A DNA stretch of 30,002 bases from Xanthomarina sp035306705. GTDB taxonomy: Bacteria > Bacteroidota > Bacteroidia > Flavobacteriales > Flavobacteriaceae. Position 1 is the first letter of the stretch; each line of letters begins with the position of its first letter. Under the pieces are notes generated by a model. The model ran no database searches. It saw only the letters and a program-made list of their open reading frames with translations, and was not told where the DNA came from. Where the stretch lies: contig NZ_DATGNO010000176.1 in assembly GCF_035306705.1 (NCBI RefSeq), positions 1 to 30,002 on the forward strand. Direction: 5' to 3'. A program made the position numbers and the translations under genes. Below, piece after piece: positions 7,371-13,449 of the stretch.

Positions 7371-8293
7371 TTAAGAATTAATTTTTGTCCTACTCGCAAA
7401 GTGCTATTTTGCTTTATTTTATTGTTTTTGCAAAGTGCTGCCATACTCATGTTATTTCGTGAAGAAATTTTTGATAGAGTATCACCTTTTTTAACAATAT
7501 ATACGCGTTTAGGTTTCAGGCTACTTGCTATAGCTTCTTCTTCGCTTGAAAAGATTTCAAGCTCGCTTTGACGTTTGCTATTGTGGAGTTCTGGACGAGT
7601 CCAAGTTTTGGTAATCCAGATATCTTGAGAACGAACTTCGTTGTGTTCATCAAAACTTAAAAGATATTCAGGATTTACTGGAATGCCTTTATAATACATT
7701 TCCAAATGCAAATGGCTGCCTCTGGCATTTCCTGTAGCGCCGCCTTTACCTAAATAGGCTCCAGCAACAAGAGAATCGTTTTCCTTTACATCTAAAGCAG
7801 ATAAGTGTGCATAAACAGTTTCTAAACCATTAAAATGTCTTAAAACCACTGTATTTCCATGACCAGAACTATAACTGGCAAAACGTACAACGCCATCAAA
7901 CATAGCATATAAACTATCGCCAGTAACCAAATCAATGTCAATGCCTTTATGAGCCCGGCCTTTACGCCAGCCATAACGAGAGGTTACAACCTTATCACGT
8001 GAAATAGGAGACACGTATTTAGACTCTTTAAACTGAATATTTATAGGAAAACTAACTTCTGTGTTATAATCGATTCTAATTCTACTTGTATCCCAAAACT
8101 CTGAAGTAACATCAATTTCTTCCTCCTCTTCTTCCGAAGGAACAAGGAGGAGAGGTTCATTAGTTTCTCCAACTAAAGCTTTATATTCGTCAATAAGATG
8201 AACTAATTTTGGATTGGATATTATAGTAGGTGTATTTTGACCTATAAATCTTATAGGTAAGCAAAAAATAAGCAAAAAAAACAGTGATCGCAT
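7367..8293 (-). CDS. M23-family peptidoglycan endopeptidase with C-terminal LysM
   Basis: The 308-residue exported protein starts with a signal peptide (about 1-18). An acidic linker with an EEEEEE run lies near residue 56. The LytM/M23 zinc domain (about 100-215) has the metal ligands in AHKGIDIDL and HLHLEMY, plus the HGNTVVLRH and YAHLS core segments. The catalytic residues are all present, so it should be an active endopeptidase cleaving peptide cross-links in the cell wall rather than a degenerate EnvC-like activator. A LysM domain at about 262-306 (YIVKKGDTLSKISSRNNMS, ending RVGQKLILN) would anchor it to peptidoglycan. It is a single gene, convergent with its neighbour. Its role is probably in wall growth or daughter-cell separation. 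Confidence 0.93.
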   Translation of the reverse strand: MRSLFFLLIFCLPIRFIGQNTPTIISNPKLVHLIDEYKALVGETNEPLLLVPSEEEEEEIDVTSEFWDTSRIRIDYNTEVSFPINIQFKESKYVSPISRDKVVTSRYGWRKGRAHKGIDIDLVTGDSLYAMFDGVVRFASYSSGHGNTVVLRHFNGLETVYAHLSALDVKENDSLVAGAYLGKGGATGNARGSHLHLEMYYKGIPVNPEYLLSFDEHNEVRSQDIWITKTWTRPELHNSKRQSELEIFSSEEEAIASSLKPKRVYIVKKGDTLSKISSRNNMSMAALCKNNKIKQNSTLRVGQKLILN

Positions 8294-8483
8294 AGGCTCT
8301 AAATCAATGCACTAGACATTAAAATTAATATTTTTAAATTTTTGATGGACGAATCTACTCAAAAAAACGATGAACTGTGTTAATTTATTGTTAGAGTAAT
8401 TGTTAAATTATTATAATTTGGAATAATTTATGATTTTATTTAGTTTTTAACATTTATTTCAGAAAACTATTAATCTATTTGTC

Positions 8484-8491
8484 TAACTTTG
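8484..8491 (+). promoter_or_regulatory. -7 promoter element of the gpx operon
   Basis: TAACTTTG matches TAnnTTTG and lies 42 bp before the ATG at 8534. It overlaps the in-frame TTG at 8489, which argues against that longer reading of the gpx frame. Confidence 0.55.
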
Positions 8492-8533
8492 TGTCATCAT
8501 AAGTTAAACAATATTAACTCGATCAATGTCATT

Positions 8534-9094
8534 ATGAATCAAATATATCTAACACTCATTCTACTTATGTCTTTTTCCTTTTTTTCTAAAAACAACAACT
8601 CAGCAAAAAATATGCAAGAGCAACAAAGTATTTATAATATATCCATAAATAGCCTTGATGGAAAATCTATTGATTTAAAGGATTTTAAAGGAAAGAAAAT
8701 CCTTATTGTCAACACAGCTTCTGAATGTGGGTTTACAGGACAATATCAAGGATTACAAGAACTTTATGATACCTACAAAAATAAATTGGTAGTTATTGGA
8801 GTACCATGCAATCAGTTTGGTGGTCAAGAACCAGGTTCGGCCACGGAAATTCAATCCTTTTGCAAACAAAACTACGGAGTAACTTTTTTAATGACCGAAA
8901 AAGTAGATGTTAAAGGAGACAATCAGCATCCACTATATGCTTGGTTAACTAATAAAGAGTTGAATGGTGTGAGCAGCTCTTCGGTGAAGTGGAATTTTCA
9001 GAAATATTTAATAGATGAAGATGGAAATTTTATAGATTACTTTTATTCTATTACAAAGCCTAATAGTTCTAAAATTACAAGTTATTTAGAATGA
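8534..9094 (+). CDS. Glutathione peroxidase-family thiol peroxidase (Cys type)
   Basis: The protein has 186 residues when started at ATG 8534. A longer frame open from 8489 begins inside the -7 box and is rejected. An N-terminal hydrophobic segment (about 4-18, IYLTLILLMSFSFF) suggests export or membrane anchoring. The GPx core follows: VNTASECGFTGQY with peroxidatic Cys65 (Cys, not selenocysteine), VPCNQFGGQEPG with the catalytic Gln94, and VKWNFQKYLID with the catalytic Trp and Asn. Cys110 in SFCKQNYG matches the resolving Cys of thioredoxin-dependent GPx enzymes, so it probably uses thioredoxin to reduce lipid or hydrogen peroxides. Its stop overlaps the start of tspO by 4 nt (ATGA), showing tight co-translation. 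Confidence 0.92.
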   Translation: MNQIYLTLILLMSFSFFSKNNNSAKNMQEQQSIYNISINSLDGKSIDLKDFKGKKILIVNTASECGFTGQYQGLQELYDTYKNKLVVIGVPCNQFGGQEPGSATEIQSFCKQNYGVTFLMTEKVDVKGDNQHPLYAWLTNKELNGVSSSSVKWNFQKYLIDEDGNFIDYFYSITKPNSSKITSYLE

Positions 9095-9552
9095 AGACCT
9101 ATCAATTAATCATCCTTTTCCTGATTATCAACTTTGCTGCATTGGGCATTGGAAGTTGGCTCATGGGAAATGGCCCAACCTCTGAATGGTACTTAATTCA
9201 AAACAAAGCGCCTTGGACGCCACCAGGTTGGGTTTTTGGAGCAGCATGGACTGGAATAATGATTTGTTTTTCTTTTTATATGGCAAACTTGGTGAAACAG
9301 AATGCTAGCTCGTTTGTTCTAGGTTTGTTTGCCGTACAGTTTCTGTTGAATGTATCTTGGAATTATATCTTTTTCAATCAGCATTTAATAACATTTGGTT
9401 TAGTAGTTATTATTTTATTAACCCTTGTTGTTGCTGTCTTTCTCTTTAAATACAAATCTGTTTTACAAACAAAAACCTGGTTGATAGCGCCTTATTTTAT
9501 ATGGTTGTTAATAGCCACTAGTCTAAATGCTTACATACTTTTATACAATTAG
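9091..9552 (+). CDS. tspO: TspO/MBR-family tryptophan-rich sensory protein
   Basis: The 153-residue integral membrane protein has five predicted spans. The TspO signature is clear: KAPWTPPGWVFGAAWTGIM near residue 40, the LNVSWNYIFF segment in the middle, and LIAPYFIWLLIATSLNAYIL at the end. Bacterial TspO binds porphyrins and has been linked to light- and oxygen-dependent control of pigment and stress genes. It starts within the last codons of gpx (ATGA overlap) and is followed 18 nt later by an SRPBCC gene. This context points to a photo-oxidative stress role. Confidence 0.95.
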   Translation: MKTYQLIILFLIINFAALGIGSWLMGNGPTSEWYLIQNKAPWTPPGWVFGAAWTGIMICFSFYMANLVKQNASSFVLGLFAVQFLLNVSWNYIFFNQHLITFGLVVIILLTLVVAVFLFKYKSVLQTKTWLIAPYFIWLLIATSLNAYILLYN

Positions 9553-9570
9553 TTTTAACTACATTTTTAA

Positions 9571-10053
9571 ATGAATTTCTCGACAAAAGGGAAGGTTTAT
9601 ACCTTATCTTCTAAACAAAAACTTCCCATTTCAATAGATCAAGCTTGGGAATTTCTATCAAATCCTAAAAACCTCAAAACCATTACGCCAGAGTATATGG
9701 GGTTTCACATTGTTTCTGGAGCAGAGAGACCCATGTTTGCGGGTCAAATAATTCAATATATTGTAACACCTGTGCTTGGGATTAAAACGCATTGGGTAAC
9801 CGAAATCACACATGTTGTAGATAAAGAGTATTTTGTGGACGAACAGCGTTTTGGTCCTTATGCCTTATGGCATCATAAACACTTTATAAAGGAAATTGAA
9901 GGCGGTGTGGAGATGGAAGATGTTATCGACTATAAAATACCCTTCGGACTTTTAGGCAGATGGATGCATCCAATTTTGGTTAAACCCAAACTTACTGAGA
10001 TTTTTAATTATCGCACCAATAAGCTGAACGATCTATATGGTAAATTACTTTAA
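9571..10053 (+). CDS. SRPBCC-superfamily ligand-binding protein
   Basis: The 160-residue cytoplasmic protein has the START/Bet v 1-like helix-grip pattern. An N-terminal strand leads into LPISIDQAWEFLSNPKNLKTITPEYMGFHI, then alternating strands (GQIIQYIVTPVLGIKTHWVTEITHV), and a long C-terminal helix (LVKPKLTEIFNYRTNKLNDLYGKLL). The family binds hydrophobic ligands, and this subtype (with PEYMGFHI and RFGPYALWHHKH) is often found beside photolyase, TspO or pigment genes. It lies 18 nt after tspO and 9 nt before the CIA30 gene, in the same operon. The ligand cannot be predicted. Confidence 0.88.
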   Translation: MNFSTKGKVYTLSSKQKLPISIDQAWEFLSNPKNLKTITPEYMGFHIVSGAERPMFAGQIIQYIVTPVLGIKTHWVTEITHVVDKEYFVDEQRFGPYALWHHKHFIKEIEGGVEMEDVIDYKIPFGLLGRWMHPILVKPKLTEIFNYRTNKLNDLYGKLL

Positions 10054-10062
10054 TAATTAAAC

Positions 10063-10545
10063 ATGCTACTTTTCAACTCTAAAAATCAAGCAAATCTATC
10101 TCAATGGCAAGTGGTGAACGATGTGGTTATGGGAGGTTGTTCCCAAGCTAAATTCATCATAAACAAAGAAGGTTTTGGAGAATTTACAGGTCATGTTTCT
10201 TTAGAAAATAATGGTGGTTTTTCTAGCGTAAAGTACAGCTTAAGCCTAATAGATGTCGAAAACTACTCGAAAATTTCAATTAAACTAAAAGGAGATACAC
10301 ATAGATATCAATTGCGGTTAAAAAGTAATATAACCGATAGACATTCGTATGTGTCCTATTTTGAAACTACAGGAAACTGGCAAGATATAGAGATGGATTT
10401 AATGGAATTCTACCCAACCTATCGCGGCAGGCCTTTACAACTCTCAAAATATCCAGGCAAGCTTTTGGAAGAAATCGGGTTTTTAATAGCTAATAAAGAG
10501 TCTCAGGATTTTAAATTGGAGATTGAAAGCATGACCTTAGTATAA
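10063..10545 (+). CDS. CIA30-family (complex I intermediate-associated-like) protein
   Basis: The 160-residue protein matches the CIA30/NADH:ubiquinone oxidoreductase intermediate-associated family. It has the opening WQVVNDVVMGGCSQAKF, the central GGFSSVKYSLSL and KISIKLKGDTHRYQLRLKSN, and the final LEEIGFLIANKESQDFKLEIESM. These proteins adopt a galactose-binding-like jelly-roll. The bacterial versions are not shown to assemble complex I, and their function is open. It is the last gene of the gpx-tspO-SRPBCC unit, 9 nt after its neighbour, and more than 230 bp of non-coding DNA follows. Confidence 0.88.
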   Translation: MLLFNSKNQANLSQWQVVNDVVMGGCSQAKFIINKEGFGEFTGHVSLENNGGFSSVKYSLSLIDVENYSKISIKLKGDTHRYQLRLKSNITDRHSYVSYFETTGNWQDIEMDLMEFYPTYRGRPLQLSKYPGKLLEEIGFLIANKESQDFKLEIESMTLV

Positions 10546-10632
10546 AATTTATTTAAAATAGTTTTTTCGCAAGAAGAATATCTGTTTCTTCTCTTTATTC
10601 CTTTTTCTTAGCTATTCTATCGTGTCCTAAAA

Positions 10633-10656
10633 GCATAAACTTTAAACATTTTATGC
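10633..10656. promoter_or_regulatory. Inverted repeat, operator candidate upstream of the dioxygenase-like gene
   Basis: GCATAAA (10633-10639) and TTTATGC (10650-10656) form a 7-bp inverted repeat with a 10-bp spacer. It ends 10 bp before the TACTTTTG box, so it covers the -33 region of that promoter. The regulator is not known. Confidence 0.4.
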
Positions 10657-10666
10657 ATTACGTCGA

Positions 10667-10674
10667 TACTTTTG
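10667..10674 (+). promoter_or_regulatory. -7 promoter element of the dioxygenase-like gene
   Basis: TACTTTTG matches TAnnTTTG and lies 104 bp before the start codon at 10779. No -33 TTG is seen at the usual spacing. Confidence 0.45.
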
Positions 10675-10778
10675 CAATATTTTTTCATTTCATCGTAAAA
10701 TTTTATAGTTCATAAGAATTATTTTGAGTCAATAGGCCTAATGACATAGTTTTAAGGTAATTAATTATCCATTAGCTC

Positions 10779-11384
10779 ATGAAAAACCTCATTGTCATTT
10801 TATCGATTGCCCCTTTTTTATATTTTTCACCTACATTAAATGCTCAGGATTCTGCCAATGTTTTAGAGGAAATTCCATTCGATTATGCGTCTAGAAATCC
10901 TATTTACGATTTTTCTGAAAAGCATTTGAGCAATACAGATACCATTCCCGATTTTGAAACTATGGAAAACAAGTTGAAAATTACAGGAACTGTGTATCTA
11001 AAGGATGGAATTACACCTGCAAAAGATGTTATTCTCTATATAAACCAGGCCAATGAAAATGGTGAATACGATTTAAAGTTTGAAAACGACAAACGTTATG
11101 TGTATCACAGAGCATGGATTAAAACCAATGTGGATGGCGTTTATACGTTTTACACCTTTATTCCGGGTTCTTATAGACATACTAGAGAATTAAGACAGAT
11201 TCATCCTATGGTTAAAGAAGCTGGAAAGCCAGAATATGCGCTAAACACCTTGATTTTTGAAGACGATCCGTTTTTAACCAAAGCATGTCGAAAAAAACTA
11301 AATAAAAAAGGAATTAACAACATCCTGACCACCTTAAAAAAAGAAGATATGTATGTGACCAATTATAATATCATTCTAAAATAA
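10779..11384 (+). CDS. Secreted intradiol-dioxygenase-like protein with an altered metal site
   Basis: The 201-residue protein has a signal peptide (about 1-22, ending LNAQ). It contains the beta-sandwich core of intradiol ring-cleavage dioxygenases: LKITGTVYLKDGITPAKDVILYIN, then NENGEYDLK, RAWIKTNVDGVYTFYTFIPGSY, and ALNTLIFEDDP. In this family iron is held by two Tyr and two His in a Y...Y-x7-H-x-H layout. Here the equivalents are Tyr97, Tyr132, Gln140 and His142 (ELRQIHP), so the first His is replaced by Gln while the spacing is kept. It may bind metal differently or have lost dioxygenase activity. Many exported Bacteroidota members of this family have no known substrate. It is a single gene behind a possible operator. 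Confidence 0.78.
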   Translation: MKNLIVILSIAPFLYFSPTLNAQDSANVLEEIPFDYASRNPIYDFSEKHLSNTDTIPDFETMENKLKITGTVYLKDGITPAKDVILYINQANENGEYDLKFENDKRYVYHRAWIKTNVDGVYTFYTFIPGSYRHTRELRQIHPMVKEAGKPEYALNTLIFEDDPFLTKACRKKLNKKGINNILTTLKKEDMYVTNYNIILK

Positions 11385-11408
11385 AAATATTTAAAAAGGT
11401 ATTACAGA

Positions 11409-12182
11409 TTACTTAATAGCCTTTTCCAAAGCTTTAAGTTCTACGCCTAACTCGTTAAACATGGTCATGATACTGCTTAGTTTTAATTCTTCTTCGCTGT
11501 ATTCTTGGGTATTGATACTACAGGTAAATTCCCATAACTCTAAAACTTCATCTATAGATACGCTATAATCGTGATACATTTTATTATCAGATATTAACAA
11601 AAGTGAGTTATTGAAATCAATATTGTTCATCACGCGTTTGTAAACCATCCCATCATTTAAGGTCAATAAAACATAGGTTTTTCCTGTTTTTATTTCTTTT
11701 CTATCTTCAATAAACCTGCCTATAACAAAAGAACCATCTTTCATAGGAAGCATGGAATCTCCCTTAATAGGAAATGCGCGATGTTTTCCTGTAGGCAAAA
11801 ACGGAAGTTTTATTTTTTGTAATTGCTCAATATATTCCGGGTCATCATAACCAGATAAATAACCTGCGCTAGCCTTAACCGGAACAACTTCTATTAAGTT
11901 TTCGTTGTCAGGGTCTACCAAAATAGGAAATAGCACCCGCTGATTGCCCACTTCAATAAATGAGGTGGTTCCAGATTTTCTTAAATCGTTTCGTACTAAA
12001 ATATCGATGGGGATTTTTACATAATCCGATAGTTGGACGAGCTTTTCTATAGAAGGGAAGGAACGTCCTTCCTCATAAGCTCCAACCTGCGATTTGGACC
12101 AATCCAACACCTCGGCAAATTGTGCTTGAGACAAACCTTTCTGATTTCGAATGAATTGGATATTATTTTGAATAAACGACAT
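11409..12182 (-). CDS. XRE/S24-family self-cleaving repressor (LexA-like)
   Basis: The 257-residue protein joins an N-terminal HTH_XRE domain (about 5-62: IRNQKGLSQAQFAEVLDWSK, then VGAYEEGRSFPSIEKLVQL) to a C-terminal S24 peptidase domain. The autoproteolysis elements are all visible: an Ala106-Gly107 cleavage site in KASAGYLSGY, nucleophile Ser143 in KGDSMLP and general-base Lys182 in MVYKRV. Such repressors cleave themselves when RecA is activated by DNA damage. The gene is divergent from a Y-family polymerase, 52 bp apart, and an inverted repeat lies between the two promoters. The likely role is SOS-like control of the polymerase cassette and of itself. It uses an XRE rather than LexA winged-helix DNA-binding domain. 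Confidence 0.92.
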   Translation of the reverse strand: MSFIQNNIQFIRNQKGLSQAQFAEVLDWSKSQVGAYEEGRSFPSIEKLVQLSDYVKIPIDILVRNDLRKSGTTSFIEVGNQRVLFPILVDPDNENLIEVVPVKASAGYLSGYDDPEYIEQLQKIKLPFLPTGKHRAFPIKGDSMLPMKDGSFVIGRFIEDRKEIKTGKTYVLLTLNDGMVYKRVMNNIDFNNSLLLISDNKMYHDYSVSIDEVLELWEFTCSINTQEYSEEELKLSSIMTMFNELGVELKALEKAIK

Positions 12183-12197
12183 AAAACTTATTTTTTG

Positions 12198-12210
12198 AGT
12201 CAGTGAGACT
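12198..12210. promoter_or_regulatory. Inverted repeat between divergent S24 and polymerase genes, operator candidate
   Basis: AGTC-N5-GACT sits in the 52-bp divergent region. It overlaps the predicted transcription start of the repressor gene and the -33 region of the polymerase promoter, so one bound dimer could silence both directions. The arms are short; binding by the S24 repressor is inferred. Confidence 0.45.
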
Positions 12211-12211
12211 A

Positions 12212-12240
12212 CAAATTTAAGCTAATTTTGTCACATGCAA
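12212..12240 (-). promoter_or_regulatory. Promoter of the S24 repressor gene
   Basis: On the minus strand TTG (12240-12238) and TAAATTTG (12219-12212) are separated by 18 bp, a full match to the Bacteroidota consensus. The TTG lies inside codon 2 of the divergent polymerase gene. Confidence 0.65.
12223..12230 (+). promoter_or_regulatory. -7 element of the polymerase operon, 4 bp before the start codon
   Basis: TAATTTTG matches TAnnTTTG and ends 4 bp before ATG 12235. Transcription would then begin at or within a few bases of the start codon, suggesting a leaderless mRNA. The nearest TTG (12195-12197) is 25 bp upstream of the box, slightly longer than usual. Confidence 0.5.
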
Positions 12241-13449
12241 AAGAATATTTTACATCTGGACCTAGATACGTTCTTTGTTTCCTGCGAAAGACTGATAGAC
12301 AGCCGGTTAAAACACCGACCGTTAATGGTCGGCGGCGTAGGAGATAGAGGGGTTGTAGCAGCTTGTAGCTACGAAACCCGCGTTTTTGGCGTGCATTCTG
12401 GCATGTCTATGAAAGTAGCTAGAAGACTCTGTCCTCAAGCTGTAGTTATTAAAGGAAATGCAGGTATTTACACCAAATACTCGCAATTGGTAACGGAAAT
12501 TATTAAAGAAAAAGTGCCTGTTTTTGAAAAAGCCAGCGTGGATGAGTTTTATGCCGATTTAACAGGCATGGACAAGTTTTATGGTACTTATAAATATGCT
12601 TCAGAACTTAGACAAACCATTATTAAAGACACCGGACTTCCAATTTCTTTTGGTTTGTCCACAAATAAAATAGTCTCTAAAGTAGCTACAGGAGAAGCAA
12701 AGCCGAATAACCAATTAAAAATAGACTCAGGTTTTGAAAAATCGTTTTTAGCACCTTTATCCATTCGAAAAATACCTTCTGTTGGAGAAAAAACCTATCA
12801 AATACTTAGAAACTTAGGCGTGGAAAAAGTAGGTATGGTTCAACAAATGCCTGTGGAAATGATGCGAAGCGCTTTAGGACTTTCAGGAGTAACTATTTGG
12901 AAAAGAGCCAACGGACTTGATAATCCGCCATTAATTCCCTATCACGAAAGAAAATCCATCTCTACCGAAAGAACTTTTAATAAAGACACCATTGATATTG
13001 CCTATTTAAGAACCATCATTTTTGCTATGGCAGAAAATTTGGCGTTTCAATTAAGACGAGCAGATAAATTAGCTAGCACTATAAGTGTGAAAATTAGGTA
13101 TTCAGATTTTAACACTTATAACAAACAGGTTAAAATAGCCTATTCAAGCGCCGACCATATTATTATTCCAACGGTGTTGGAACTGTTTGAAAAACTCTAT
13201 AACAGAAGACTTTTGGTAAGATTAGTAGGTGTTAAAATGAACGATATTGTGAGTGGAAATTATCAAATAAACCTTTTTGATGATACCGAAAAAATGCTAG
13301 GCCTATATAAAGCCATGGATGGGATTCGAGGCAGATACGGCGATTCTAGTATTATGAGAGCTTCTTCCATTGGCGCAAAAACCATCGGGAGATTTCAAAA
13401 TCCTTTTAATGGCGAACCTCCAGTTTTATTAGCACATAGAAAACAATAA
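12235..13449 (+). CDS. Y-family translesion DNA polymerase (UmuC/DinB-like)
   Basis: The 404-residue polymerase has intact catalytic residues: Asp9 in HLDLDTFFVSCE and Asp103-Glu104 in SVDEFYADLTG. The Phe13-Phe14 pair forms the steric gate. Helix-hairpin-helix segments follow (IPSVGEKTYQILRNLGV), then the little-finger domain (about 240-340). QINLF at 344-348, followed by DD, matches the beta-clamp motif as in UmuC (QLNLF). The start at 12235 is forced: an in-frame TAA lies at 12223-12225 and the next Met would lose Asp9. Unlike proteobacterial ImuB, which has lost its catalytic residues, this enzyme should be an active lesion-bypass polymerase. Its TAA overlaps the dnaE-like ATG by one base. 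Confidence 0.94.
   Translation: MQKNILHLDLDTFFVSCERLIDSRLKHRPLMVGGVGDRGVVAACSYETRVFGVHSGMSMKVARRLCPQAVVIKGNAGIYTKYSQLVTEIIKEKVPVFEKASVDEFYADLTGMDKFYGTYKYASELRQTIIKDTGLPISFGLSTNKIVSKVATGEAKPNNQLKIDSGFEKSFLAPLSIRKIPSVGEKTYQILRNLGVEKVGMVQQMPVEMMRSALGLSGVTIWKRANGLDNPPLIPYHERKSISTERTFNKDTIDIAYLRTIIFAMAENLAFQLRRADKLASTISVKIRYSDFNTYNKQVKIAYSSADHIIIPTVLELFEKLYNRRLLVRLVGVKMNDIVSGNYQINLFDDTEKMLGLYKAMDGIRGRYGDSSIMRASSIGAKTIGRFQNPFNGEPPVLLAHRKQ

Noticed and set aside
8136..8165. Repeat-like GAA/GAG tract near the start of the M23 gene.
   Set aside because: It encodes an acidic linker in frame and is not an independent repeat element.
8489..8533. Longer N-terminus for the glutathione peroxidase from a TTG at 8489.
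   Set aside because: The codon lies inside the TAACTTTG promoter box, the added residues (MCHHKLNN) are not like a leader, and ATG 8534 gives a normal hydrophobic N-terminus.
8720..8735. Possible selenocysteine in the glutathione peroxidase.
   Set aside because: The catalytic codon is TGT (Cys); no TGA is involved.
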